Shown here piece after piece: positions 1-7,323 of a stretch of 64,000 nt of DNA. Every line of letters starts with the position of its first letter. The stretch's first letter is position 1. Position numbers and translations under genes: made by a program. A model generated the notes under the pieces. That model was given only the letters and a program-made list of their open reading frames with translations. It was not told the origin of the DNA and made no database searches. The stretch is from VRUE01 sp963703895 (GTDB lineage: Bacteria > Actinomycetota > Thermoleophilia > Solirubrobacterales > 70-9): NCBI GenBank assembly GCA_963703895.1, contig CAVPFX010000003.1, forward strand, positions 496,001 through 560,000, given 5' to 3'.

Positions 1-467
1 GCGGCGGTCAGTTTGTTGCCTTCGGTGCCGGCTTCGGCGTCCTGAAGCACGACCTCGCCTGCTTTGGTCGTGATCGAGCCGGCTTTGACTTCGACGTCGG
101 CCACCACTTCGAAGATGCGAACGTCGTCGCCGTCGATCGCAATCGTCACCAGCGTGCCCGCTTCGATCGTGTGCCCTTCGGTGTCGATCAGCGTCCAAGT
201 GCTCGTCGCCGTCGCGGGCGCTGGAAGGATCGGCGGGACTTCGGCGATCGTTTCGCCGAACTTCTTGAACACTGCCTTAGCGACCGACGAAAACTGTTCG
301 CGGGTTGTCGAGTCGTAGCGCGATCCGGTTTGCAGCATCCAATCGGCAAGACCAGCCCTGGCCGGGTCCCAGTCTTCATAGTGGGAACGCATCTCGGCGC
401 GCTTCGCTTCGAGGAGCGTGAGCGGGTCATTCTCAGTCAGCAGCTCAACGAACTTAGACACGCTCAT
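1..467 (-). CDS. Baseplate J-like protein, N-terminal part (runs off window)
   Basis: An open frame starts with ATG at 467 and continues through the left edge (155 residues seen). The N-terminus (MSVSKFVELLTENDP) is followed by a domain with alternating strands, including VTIAIDGDD and a segment ending AEAGTEGNKL. That succession is typical of phage baseplate J/gp47 proteins, which form the baseplate wedge rim and link it to tail fibres. It overlaps the 3' end of the upstream LamG-gp25 gene by 14 bp, as expected for translational coupling. The C-terminal two thirds are outside the window, so the assignment rests on the N-terminal domain and the neighbour. Confidence 0.72.
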   Translation of the reverse strand, partial: MSVSKFVELLTENDPLTLLEAKRAEMRSHYEDWDPARAGLADWMLQTGSRYDSTTREQFSSVAKAVFKKFGETIAEVPPILPAPATATSTWTLIDTEGHTIEAGTLVTIAIDGDDVRIFEVVADVEVKAGSITTKAGEVVLQDAEAGTEGNKLTA

Positions 468-1455
468 CCTCTCGCTCGATCACGATCTTCTCGGCCATCT
501 CTTCCACTCGTGCCGTGCCGCGCACCCTTGCTCGCGGCTCCCCGGCTTCCACCGCGGCGACATAGAGATCCGCGCTGGGGTTCGGCCCAAGCGTCCTGAA
601 AGCCTCATCGGGCCGCCCGAACTCGGGGTCCTCGATCCGAGTCCCCGCCGGTGTGCGCAGGACGGCCTCGACGCATTGGTAGATCTCGCGGTCGGAATCC
701 TGTTCGACCTCTTCGACCGACGCGGGTATGAGAATCGTCGGCTCTTGCTTCACACCAAAGTCGTAGGCCGCCCGAATCTCATCAGCAGCAAGCTCCCGCT
801 CGAAGACTGCGGCCTCGTCCAGCGACCCTTTCAAGAGGCTGCCCGTGAAGGCCGCAATCTGAAAATTGCCCGCCCCTTCGTAGGTATTGATGTGGGCTTT
901 CGCGGAGATCAGGGCGCCGTTGAGATAGAGGGTCGCCAGGCTGTTCACGTCGTCGAAGACCACGGCGACGTGAACCCACTGTTTGCTCCCAGACCAGGCC
1001 GCGGTCCAAGTCGTCGCATTCCCTGCGCCCTGCTTGGCCTGCCAGATGACATCTTGGGTGGAGGCGGCGAGCCAGAGAAACGGGCGTGTGGCGCCGCTGC
1101 CGCTGAAGATCACATGGTTCCCGCTCGTGTCGTCGCGATAGGCCCAGGCCATAAAGGTCCGAACAGAGCCGACAGTAAACGGGTTGTAGGCCGAAGTGAC
1201 GAACTGAGTCGACCCGTTGAAGGCCGTGGCGCCATCGTCGTCGCGCGGCGCCACGGGTCCGGGAACGCCACCGATAGTCGGCCCCCCAACGGCGGTCCCA
1301 TTCCTCCCGTTCCCAGACTTGTCTAGAAGCCCGTCAACGGTTCCAAGTCGCCAGTAAAGCGACGGTCCCAGCGCAAGCAACACATTCTCAAGCGTCTGGA
1401 GACGACCGCGCTGTACGCGAAACGGCGTGCGGAAGTGAGGGGTGCGTGCGGCCAT
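454..1455 (-). CDS. LamG-type domain fused to gp25-like baseplate wedge protein
   Basis: 333 residues. Residues about 30-230 look like a LamG/concanavalin-type jelly roll (YWRLGTVDGLLDKSGNGRNG, then HVAVVFDD, LYLNGALI and a C-terminal SLDEAAVFERELAADEI), a fold that usually binds carbohydrate. Residues about 240-333 resemble the gp25/W family: a TPAGTRIEDPEFGRP-type motif and EPRARV near the end. gp25 proteins are the lysozyme-like wedge component beside J in contractile tails, and here the J gene follows with a 14 bp overlap. Having a glycan-binding fold attached to gp25 is unusual. The alternative is that the gp25 resemblance is weak and this is a host-binding fibre. Confidence 0.65.
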   Translation of the reverse strand: MAARTPHFRTPFRVQRGRLQTLENVLLALGPSLYWRLGTVDGLLDKSGNGRNGTAVGGPTIGGVPGPVAPRDDDGATAFNGSTQFVTSAYNPFTVGSVRTFMAWAYRDDTSGNHVIFSGSGATRPFLWLAASTQDVIWQAKQGAGNATTWTAAWSGSKQWVHVAVVFDDVNSLATLYLNGALISAKAHINTYEGAGNFQIAAFTGSLLKGSLDEAAVFERELAADEIRAAYDFGVKQEPTILIPASVEEVEQDSDREIYQCVEAVLRTPAGTRIEDPEFGRPDEAFRTLGPNPSADLYVAAVEAGEPRARVRGTARVEEMAEKIVIEREDERV

Positions 1456-1898
1456 GCCGTCCTCTCGGGAGCTAGGAGGCCCTAGCGAAACTCGCTGCGC
1501 GAGTCTGTAGGTGGGTTTGCTCGGTCAAGTTCAAGGTCGATACCTCGCTTTCGGGTGGGGGCTACCCCATCCATTCGTGATCGAGAACGTGCGCAGTTGT
1601 CGGCTCAGTCCCATGGACGCTCGATTCGAAAAGTTCGCTATTTGCGGGGAGACCGTCATTGCAGGCGTTTTCGCACCAGGAGGGCATTCTCTTCCGAGAG
1701 ACCGGGCTGTGGCACAAGCCGTAGCCCTGTAGCACAAGGCTGCGTTGACCCCAGACCCGGCTAGCCGGGTTTACGGGCCAAAGCGGGCCATTTTCCCCAT
1801 TCCAGAGCCAAAAACTCTGTGGACACAAATCTGTCCGGCCAGACTGCGAATCTGCCCCTGTTCACGCCACCTTCCAATGCCTTCGGAAGGATTTAAAG

Positions 1899-1931
1899 CG
1901 AAGGGTCGCCCATCTGCGGGGCGGCCCTTCG
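1899..1931. other. Stem-loop, 13 bp stem
   Basis: CGAAGGGTCGCCC pairs with GGGCGGCCCTTCG across a 7 nt loop with one T-G wobble. There is no U-run on either side, so this is a structured element, not a clear terminator. It lies 200 bp upstream of the plus-strand terminator at 2140-2168 and could be part of the same transcript. Confidence 0.5.
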
Positions 1932-2139
1932 TCGTTGAGGGCGGGAATCCGTCCTGGCTGCACGGTATTGGTACTGGCGTGAAATCCACCTAACAGCGCC
2001 AGCCGATTCCCGGCACCTCCAACCGGAACCGACTGCGTAAAGGCGTGAACAACCTCACCGCAGACAATCTCTCTTTGACCGAACCCGTTTTCCGGGAGGC
2101 GGTTCTCTGTCTGGCGGTAGGCCAGATCAACGAGCTTGG

Positions 2140-2168
2140 AAAGGGAGCCGCCGACCGGCTCCCTTTTT
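2140..2168 (+). terminator. Intrinsic terminator, plus strand
   Basis: AAAGGGAGCCG and CGGCTCCCTTT form an 11 bp stem around a 5 nt loop, and the U-run TTTTT directly follows the stem on the plus strand. No convincing plus-strand protein gene ends here, so it may close a noncoding transcript starting in 1700-2040. The complementary strand also has a short T tract after the stem, so weak bidirectional action is possible. Confidence 0.7.
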
Positions 2169-2299
2169 CGTCTTGGCCCGACACGTCCGATAGTCGGGCG
2201 CGACAGATGATGAGGCGGGCGATGCCGATGATATGAGGTCACGGACCGGGCGATTCCGATTAGAGCGGAACACCCGGCCCGACAACCCCCAACTGCATT

Positions 2300-2327
2300 G
2301 CGAGGGCGGGCGCAAGCCCGTCCTCGC
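2300..2327 (+). other. GNRA-capped hairpin before the tRNA
   Basis: A 12 bp stem (GCGAGGGCGGGC with GCCCGTCCTCGC, one G-T wobble) is closed by a GCAA tetraloop. It ends 9 bp before the tRNA at 2337. No U-run follows. It could be a processing signal, a terminator for upstream transcription, or part of a structured RNA. Confidence 0.5.
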
Positions 2328-2336
2328 CCATCACTT

Positions 2337-2412
2337 GCGCCCATAGCTCAATACGGATAGAGCACTCGATTTTCGACCGAGGTGGTTCCGGGTTCGAATC
2401 CCGGTGGGCGCG
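2337..2412 (+). tRNA. tRNA with atypical anticodon arm (reads UUC, Glu, or with a shift UCG, Arg)
   Basis: The acceptor stem GCGCCCA/TGGGCGC, D stem GCTC/GAGC and T arm CCGGG-TTCGAAT-CCCGG are all perfect. The anticodon stem CTCGA/CCGAG has an A-C mismatch next to the loop, so the 7 nt loop TTTTCGA gives anticodon TTC (Glu). The acceptor and D arm look like actinobacterial tRNA-Arg, which would need TCG one base further on. The variable loop is 6 nt instead of 5. It is the only plus-strand phage-region gene besides the transposase. It may be a phage-carried tRNA or one diverging after capture. Confidence 0.75.
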
Positions 2413-2595
2413 CTTGCAGCCTATTCAGCTACCCGCAAACTTGCGTCAGCCAACTGTCGCAATTTTCGGCTTTCGCGTCAAAGCTCCTTTAGCCGAATGT
2501 TGGGTGGGAAAAAGGGCTAGACGGACCGTTTTTGGCTCTCTAATGCGGTATTCCGTCCGATTCGGCCGGTAGATTGCTTCCCAGAACCTAAAGAC

Positions 2596-2626
2596 GACCC
2601 CCGCGAAGTTGGAGCTTCCGGGGGTC
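2596..2626. repeat. Inverted repeat upstream of the transposase
   Basis: GACCCCCG and CGGGGGTC are perfect 8 bp arms, extended by GAAG/CTTC past a single bulged C, with a 6 nt loop. It sits 24 bp before the transposase start and could reduce read-through into the transposase or lie within the element's left end. No matching copy was found downstream of the transposase. Confidence 0.45.
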
Positions 2627-2649
2627 AGGCCCAACGAGGTGTAGCTCGC

Positions 2650-3789
2650 GTGGCAGTTCCCAAGGTAGCACCGGACCCGGCATCTGCCGTGGTCCAAAAT
2701 CTTCTCGATTCGCCGGAGATTCGGCAGTTGATTGCCGAGCTTGAGGCGACACGTTGGACGGGCCGCCCCGGCTACCCGATCCGCACAATGCTCGGCCTCT
2801 GCTTGGTCAAGGCGCGGTACGCGATCCCAACCTGGACGAAGACTGTTGCCCTGGTCCGCGAGCATTGGGCGCTTCAGCGGGCGCTTGGCTGTGAAGGCAA
2901 GCCCCCGAGCGTCTACGCCGCCTACCGCTTTGCCGAAAAGCTCCGCGACAACGGCGAGACGGTCAACCGCTGCATCGACGGGGTTGTCGAAGGGCTGCGC
3001 TCCAAGCTGCCCAGCTACGGGCGCGACCTCGCCATCGACGCGAGCGATATGCCCGCATTTGCGAACGGCCAGCGCTACGTCAGCAAGGACAGCGAGGTTG
3101 AGCGCAACTGGCATGCAGATCCCGACGCTTCTTGGGGCCATCGTTCGGCGGTCTCGACGCGGAAGGGCGGCGGCTTCTTCGGCTTCAAGCTCCAAGCCGC
3201 TGTCTGCACAAGAACCGGGCTGCCGGTGGCGTGGACAGTCGAGACAGCGAAGGCCAACGAGTCGCGCTTTGTCGCCCCTCTGCTCGACACGGCCAAGCGC
3301 CGGGGAGTGCTGGCGGCGACGGCCGCGATGGATCGTGCCTATGACATTGGGCGGGTCTACGAGGAGTGTGCCGAGCGCGACTGCGAAGCAATCGTTCCGC
3401 TGCGGCAGACGCCGGGCGTCAAGCGCGGCGACCACTTACCGCCCTGCTGCGAGCATGGCGTCTGGAAGTTCGCCGGCTCGGATCGCAAGCGCGGCGCATC
3501 GAAGTGGCGCTGCCCGGCTGGCGAGTGCAAGCCCGCATCAACGTGGGTTGCCGCCGACCGGCTGCATCCGCTGGTCCCGCGAGAGACGAAGCGCTGGAAA
3601 GCGCTCTACCGCAGCCGCGCCGCAGTCGAGAGGGAGTTCGGTCGGTTGAAGCACGAATGGGGGCTTGGGCCGCTGCGAGTCCGAGGTCTTGAGCGGGTCC
3701 GGCTTCATGCCGACCTGACGATCTTGACCAAGCTGGCCTGCACCCTCTCGCGGGCACGGGCTACGTCGCCTCCTCCGCTGCGGGCTTGA
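2650..3789 (+). CDS. DDE transposase (IS5/IS1182-like)
   Basis: 379 residues. The N-terminal third resembles the DUF772-type DNA-binding domain (GYPIRTMLGLCLVKARYAIP). The catalytic triad is readable as D in LAIDASDMP, D in AAMDRAYDIG and E in VEREFGRLKHEWG, the last in the usual YREK-like setting. It starts with GTG at 2650. It opposes all neighbouring phage genes, and its last 29 bp overlap the 3' end of the convergent XRE gene. I could not find flanking terminal inverted repeats or a target duplication by eye, so the element's ends are undefined. The frame is full length with no stop, so it may still be active. Confidence 0.88.
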   Translation: MAVPKVAPDPASAVVQNLLDSPEIRQLIAELEATRWTGRPGYPIRTMLGLCLVKARYAIPTWTKTVALVREHWALQRALGCEGKPPSVYAAYRFAEKLRDNGETVNRCIDGVVEGLRSKLPSYGRDLAIDASDMPAFANGQRYVSKDSEVERNWHADPDASWGHRSAVSTRKGGGFFGFKLQAAVCTRTGLPVAWTVETAKANESRFVAPLLDTAKRRGVLAATAAMDRAYDIGRVYEECAERDCEAIVPLRQTPGVKRGDHLPPCCEHGVWKFAGSDRKRGASKWRCPAGECKPASTWVAADRLHPLVPRETKRWKALYRSRAAVEREFGRLKHEWGLGPLRVRGLERVRLHADLTILTKLACTLSRARATSPPPLRA

Positions 3790-4030
3790 AGTTGCCGTAG
3801 CGGACAGTTCCGGGCGTCCAAAAGATTCCGGCGAACAGGGTGCCGGGGTCGATTTCGAGAGTCCCGGCGAGCTTCGCCACCGTGTCTACGCGGGCAATCC
3901 GTAGCCCTCTCTCCAAATGGCTTATCTCGGTGCGATGGAGCGATGCGCCCCATGCCAAGTCCTCTTGCGAGAGGTCGGCTCGCTTCCGAGCGCGGCGCAG
4001 GTTGTCGCCGAACTGCTTGGCGATGTTCAC
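3761..4030 (-). CDS. XRE-family helix-turn-helix regulator
   Basis: 89 residues from a GTG at 4030, which overlaps the stop of the preceding winged-helix gene (GTGA). The HTH is clear: FGDNLRRARKRADLSQEDLA, then LHRTEISHLERG as recognition helix, followed by DTVAKLAGTLEIDPGTLFAG. Proteins of this length ending in W-x-P-G and a G-x-F motif occur widely in Thermoleophilia-type genomes on mobile regions (recalled family resemblance). A longer frame to 4093 exists but reads into the upstream gene in another frame. It probably acts as the DNA-binding half of a two-gene regulatory unit. The target is unknown. Confidence 0.85.
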   Translation of the reverse strand: MNIAKQFGDNLRRARKRADLSQEDLAWGASLHRTEISHLERGLRIARVDTVAKLAGTLEIDPGTLFAGIFWTPGTVRYGNFKPAAEEAT

Positions 4031-4263
4031 GGCAGGTCGAGGCTGTCGAAGTGGACAGCGGCGGCGGTCGGTCGAACGCTGATGCCGCTGCACTCCAATA
4101 GGCCGACGCCGACGAGTTCGCGTATGGCGCGCTCTCCTGCGTCGCCTTGGTCGATCTCGCTGGCGATAGCCGGGATCGTGAGGGGGTCCGGGTGGGCGTC
4201 GAGTACCAGGCTCAAAACGGCTCGCTGAACCGCCCCCGGTGACGGGGTACCGTGGTCGTGCAT
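4027..4263 (-). CDS. Small winged-helix-like protein paired with the XRE regulator
   Basis: 78 residues. ATG at 4263 is preceded by a strong GGGAGGT ribosome site. The pattern LDAHPDPLTIPAIASEI, then AIRELVGVGLLE, then a strand-like SGISVRPTAAAVHFD, fits a winged-helix fold (helix, recognition helix, wing). The stop overlaps the GTG start of the XRE gene, so both are made from one transcript. The conserved pairing suggests a joint regulator, or an antitoxin-like pair. No toxin is present, so I favour regulation. Confidence 0.6.
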   Translation of the reverse strand: MHDHGTPSPGAVQRAVLSLVLDAHPDPLTIPAIASEIDQGDAGERAIRELVGVGLLECSGISVRPTAAAVHFDSLDLP

Positions 4264-4286
4264 GGGGACTTACCTCCCTATGTCAC

Positions 4287-4319
4287 GGCCCCGGGGGCGT
4301 TCCACCGCTCGCCGGGGCC
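4287..4319 (-). promoter_or_regulatory. Leader hairpin before the regulator pair
   Basis: CCGGGGCC and GGCCCCGG form a perfect 8 bp stem around 17 nt, ending about 10 bp before the GGGAGGT ribosome site of the winged-helix gene on the minus strand. Its place between the tail operon and the regulator pair suggests either a terminator for the tail operon or a leader structure controlling the pair. Confidence 0.45.
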
Positions 4320-4399
4320 ACTTTTCAAATGGACCCGGCGAACCTGAACTACTCAGCAGCGAAGGGCAAGCGTTTCGCTAGCCGTTTCGCGAGACCCTC

Positions 4400-4708
4400 C
4401 TAGGCGGTGAGGTCAGGGGTGGCATCCAACGCGGGCCACCATTCGACGATCGCGGGGGGGCCGTCAGCGGGGTCGCTGATCTGCGCCCGGTCACCGTGCT
4501 TGGGCCAGTACTCGCCGACCGACCCGCCCACTATTCGCGTGTGGGGGTTCCACATCATTGGATCGGAGGCAAGCCCGGGGTCAAGGAAGGGCACGATGCA
4601 GCGCACCTCTTCGCCGCGCACTTTTGCGTTGTCGAGGATCGTTGCCTCGTGAATCTCCGGTGCCGGGATATCGACGGCGCTTGGATGAAGCAGGGATGGG
4701 TCGGCCAT
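4400..4708 (-). CDS. Small baseplate-associated phage protein, unknown
   Basis: 102 residues directly downstream of the hub gene (9 bp gap) and last gene of the uninterrupted tail operon. The middle, with GEEVRCIVPFLDPGLASDP and GGSVGEYWPKHGDRAQI, reads as a beta-rich fold resembling an OB or baseplate hub-spike domain. Contractile phages place the spike or hub adaptor at this position. The sequence contains no PAAR-type motif, so I leave it unassigned. Its successor in the operon, the gp25-like gene, is now 3 kb away because of the inserted block. Confidence 0.55.
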   Translation of the reverse strand: MADPSLLHPSAVDIPAPEIHEATILDNAKVRGEEVRCIVPFLDPGLASDPMMWNPHTRIVGGSVGEYWPKHGDRAQISDPADGPPAIVEWWPALDATPDLTA

Positions 4709-4717
4709 GCTCAGCTC

Positions 4718-6670
4718 CTATGCGGCGGCACAGCCGAAATGCACGTGGTTGAAATGGTCGCCCCCGGTCATCGTGTTATGGATGAGCTGGAAGCGATACC
4801 CGTCGTGTGTCGCTTCGGCGAGTTCGCCGGTTTTCAGCGTGCCGTGGTAGGGGATGTCGAAGGCTTCTGCAATCGCCGCAGCTAGCTTCGCCTCCTCGGG
4901 AGTCGAGACCCCGTTCGAGATATCGGCCGCCCAACGCACACTTGGCGGACCTTGGTGGTCAGATGTCGACCCGCTGATTGTGGGGCCATGCGCAGCGTTA
5001 GCCGCTCGCACGCTTTCCCGCGTGAGGTCGGGGAAACCGTGTGAGTGGGCATAGTCGACGACCTGGTTGACGATGTCCTCTGGCGTCCCTTCGAGGGTTC
5101 CCATCTCGCCGGTCCCGGTCGCGCCTTTCGACACCGTTTTCGTTTTCGCCGCTGGCTCGGGCAGCGGAGCCGTCGGCTTGCGCGCCTTGATCGTCACCAA
5201 CCGCGCATCCGCCTCGTCGTCGCGCAAGTCACATTCGATCGACTCGACGATGTAGCGCGCGCGGCCTTCGCCGGTCGCAGCTTTGCGGTTGCTGCTCAGC
5301 CCCGCCTTCTGGCCTTTCGAGTTGGCCTTGACCGGCGCGTCGCCAAAGCCGAGACTCGCAGGCCCGTATTCGCCGAGGGTGATCACGGCGCCAGGAGGCA
5401 CGGACCACTGGTCGGCGTAGGCGGTGATCGTTACTTCGGTAGCGGGGGCGCCGACGCGGTACTTGAAGGCGATCTTCTCGACGCCCGGCGTGTCGCGGTC
5501 AATGGCCAGCCGCACCATGCCCCGGTACAGCTCGATCTCGTCGATGAAGAAGAACCGGCCAGCGACGAAGAAGGCTCGCCAGTTGACCTCCTTGGCTAGG
5601 CGCTTGATCGCTTCCCAGTAATCCTCGCCTTTGCGGACCTCCCAGACGCGCGCCTCGATTTCGGTTTCGCTGCCGGCGCCACCGAATTCGCCGCCTTCGA
5701 AGGCTTCAACCCATTCGCGCGCTTCAGCAACGAAAGGCGCGTAGGAGCTGGCGCCATCGCGGTTGTTCTGCACGGCCGTGGCAATGTCGGCCGGCTCAGC
5801 GCTGGGGTTGTGCTTGTAGTGGGCAATCGCCCCGCCTTCGCCGTCGATGTAGCCGGTGAGGAACCCGTGGACTGAAGCCTCGACGTCGTTCGGGTCGAAG
5901 CCGCCAGCTGCGGCGGTCGTGTCGATGACCTGTAGGACGCCCTTGCTCGTGCCGTCACCGCCGCCAAGGTTTTTGCATTCCGACTCGTCGATCAGCGCAG
6001 CGACCAGAGCGACACGCACCCGGAACGGCGCCCGGTCGTGCTCGGCAACGCGCAGCGACCGGTCAACGATCTCGAGCTGTCCGGAGTCGGCATCCTCACC
6101 CTTGACCTTCAGGCCCTTGGAGGCGCCGATGCCCTTGCCGCGGTCCGCCTTCGCCTCAGCCTTTGCCGCTTTCCCCTGCGCCTCTTTCTCGATCGGTTGC
6201 CGCTTATGCAGCTCCGGGCAGTAGAAGGGGATCGCCGGTTTGACCTCGCGCAGGAGACTGATCACGAACTCGGCACGGGTGACTTCGTCGGGCTGGCCAC
6301 GTTTCGCGTAGACCTTCTTCGGCCCCTTCAGCTCACGGAGCTTCGCGACCGCCCGTTCCTCCAGGGTGAGGTTGAGGACAGGTTCGTCGGAGTCGACCGA
6401 CTGAAGGCGAAACCAGAGGTCGTCCAGCTCGGCCTCGAACTTCTCGCCGAGCAGGCTGGACTGCACGAACTCACCGTCGGGGTCGTCGATCGAGAGGCTG
6501 ATCGAGCTGGCGCCGCCGATGGTGCGCTTCAGCTTCGGCGTCTTCAGGATCGAGTCGCCGACGACTACAGCGAGCTCGCGCCCGTCGTGAAGCGTGAGGT
6601 CGGAGAGACCCGACTCGATCCCTTGCACGCGGTTCTCGGCAGGCTTTTTCTTGGCTGACGTGTTGCTCAC
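4718..6670 (-). CDS. Tail hub protein with embedded lytic-enzyme-like domain and C-terminal peptidase-like motif
   Basis: 650 residues. Residues about 20-110 look like a gpD/gp27 hub beta domain (VVGDSILKTPKL, SISLSIDDPDGEF). Residues about 215-340 contain ALIDESECKNLGGGDGTSKG followed by HYKHNPSAEP and SYAPFVAEAREW, resembling the Glu-bearing core of soluble transglycosylases. Residues about 350-520 return to the hub fold. The C-terminus has HGFPDLT and ends GDHFNHVHFG, a D-x-x-x-H-x-H-like metal motif seen in M15-type peptidases. It would sit at the tail tip and breach peptidoglycan during injection. It overlaps the upstream LysM gene by 4 bp. The enzyme activities are inferred from motifs. 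Confidence 0.72.
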   Translation of the reverse strand: MSNTSAKKKPAENRVQGIESGLSDLTLHDGRELAVVVGDSILKTPKLKRTIGGASSISLSIDDPDGEFVQSSLLGEKFEAELDDLWFRLQSVDSDEPVLNLTLEERAVAKLRELKGPKKVYAKRGQPDEVTRAEFVISLLREVKPAIPFYCPELHKRQPIEKEAQGKAAKAEAKADRGKGIGASKGLKVKGEDADSGQLEIVDRSLRVAEHDRAPFRVRVALVAALIDESECKNLGGGDGTSKGVLQVIDTTAAAGGFDPNDVEASVHGFLTGYIDGEGGAIAHYKHNPSAEPADIATAVQNNRDGASSYAPFVAEAREWVEAFEGGEFGGAGSETEIEARVWEVRKGEDYWEAIKRLAKEVNWRAFFVAGRFFFIDEIELYRGMVRLAIDRDTPGVEKIAFKYRVGAPATEVTITAYADQWSVPPGAVITLGEYGPASLGFGDAPVKANSKGQKAGLSSNRKAATGEGRARYIVESIECDLRDDEADARLVTIKARKPTAPLPEPAAKTKTVSKGATGTGEMGTLEGTPEDIVNQVVDYAHSHGFPDLTRESVRAANAAHGPTISGSTSDHQGPPSVRWAADISNGVSTPEEAKLAAAIAEAFDIPYHGTLKTGELAEATHDGYRFQLIHNTMTGGDHFNHVHFGCAAA

Positions 6671-7323
6671 AACCGCAGCTCCCGCCCCGCAGAAAGCACT
6701 CGGTGAGGATCAGCGATGTCATTCTTATCGCCGATCTCCTTCCAGCGTTTCCAGTCGCCGAAGATGCCAGGCTTCGCTGCGATCTTGACCAGCGTGTCCC
6801 CGGCGATGGTGGTATAGGTGAGCGGCCGGCCCGGACCGACGCCCGTTCGATTGCGGTGCTTGCGCCTCCGACGCACCTGGATCGTGTCCGGGCGTCGGTA
6901 CTCCATGAGGTGCAAGATGAACTCGAGCCGCTGCCAGTCGCCGTCGTGGCGCTTGATCGGTTTGATATCGCCGTCGAGGATCTCGATCCCATCCTCCGGC
7001 AGCACGAAGGCCTTCCCGGAGTAGTCCAATGGCCCGTACACCCGGAATACCGGAGGAACCGTCTCATCGCCATTTGGGTCGCGCCCAAGCTTCTTGATCG
7101 TGTTCCACTCGCGCTGCACCGAACCATTGGGGTAGTCGTCGAGAAGCAGCGGGAGGTCTTCTCGCAGGAGCGACTGACCATCCCAGTCAGAGACCGAAAG
7201 GCCGTCCTGACGTTCGACTTCCTTCCAGCCGCCGAGCCCGCCGACAGGCTTTGCGGAGTCGTTGCCCATTGGGACCGTGATGTCGATGTCGGGATCCCTG
7301 GCGACAATTCGAACCTGCTTCAC
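6667..7323 (-). CDS. LysM-containing tail assembly protein (gp53/XkdP-like)
   Basis: 218 residues. The N-terminal part has phage baseplate character (VSDWDGQSLLREDLPLLLDD; LEFILHLMEYRRPDTIQV). The last ~50 residues form a LysM module: TYTTIAGDTLVKIAAK, then DWKRWKEIGDKNDIADPHRV and SAGRELRL. In contractile-tail phages a LysM protein between tape measure and hub connects tube and baseplate. Start and stop codons overlap with both neighbours by 4 bp. Confidence 0.8.
   Translation of the reverse strand: MKQVRIVARDPDIDITVPMGNDSAKPVGGLGGWKEVERQDGLSVSDWDGQSLLREDLPLLLDDYPNGSVQREWNTIKKLGRDPNGDETVPPVFRVYGPLDYSGKAFVLPEDGIEILDGDIKPIKRHDGDWQRLEFILHLMEYRRPDTIQVRRRRKHRNRTGVGPGRPLTYTTIAGDTLVKIAAKPGIFGDWKRWKEIGDKNDIADPHRVLSAGRELRL

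Larger units (their letters stand above)
1456..2336. other. 881 bp without a convincing gene
   Basis: No open frame here has phage-like composition, and the longer ones are antisense frames of low plausibility. What is visible is structure: a stem-loop at 1899-1931, a strong plus-strand intrinsic terminator at 2140-2168, and a GNRA-capped hairpin at 2300-2327 directly before a tRNA. The stretch separates the baseplate wedge genes from the regulator/transposase block, so it is probably part of a later insertion into the tail operon. Confidence 0.5.

Noticed and set aside
2045..2236. 63-codon plus-strand frame
   Set aside because: It reads through the strong terminator at 2140-2168 and has no recognisable product.
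1862..2344. 160-codon minus-strand frame in the noncoding stretch
   Set aside because: Arg/Gly/Cys-rich composition, runs over two hairpins, and has no ribosome site.
2446..3435. 329-codon minus-strand frame opposite the transposase
   Set aside because: It is antisense to a clear DDE transposase with its triad, and its composition is low-complexity Arg/Ala/Asp typical of GC-rich shadow frames.
2596..3800. Defined IS element with terminal inverted repeats
   Set aside because: The hairpin at 2596-2626 has no inverted partner after the transposase, and no target duplication was visible, so element ends are not called.
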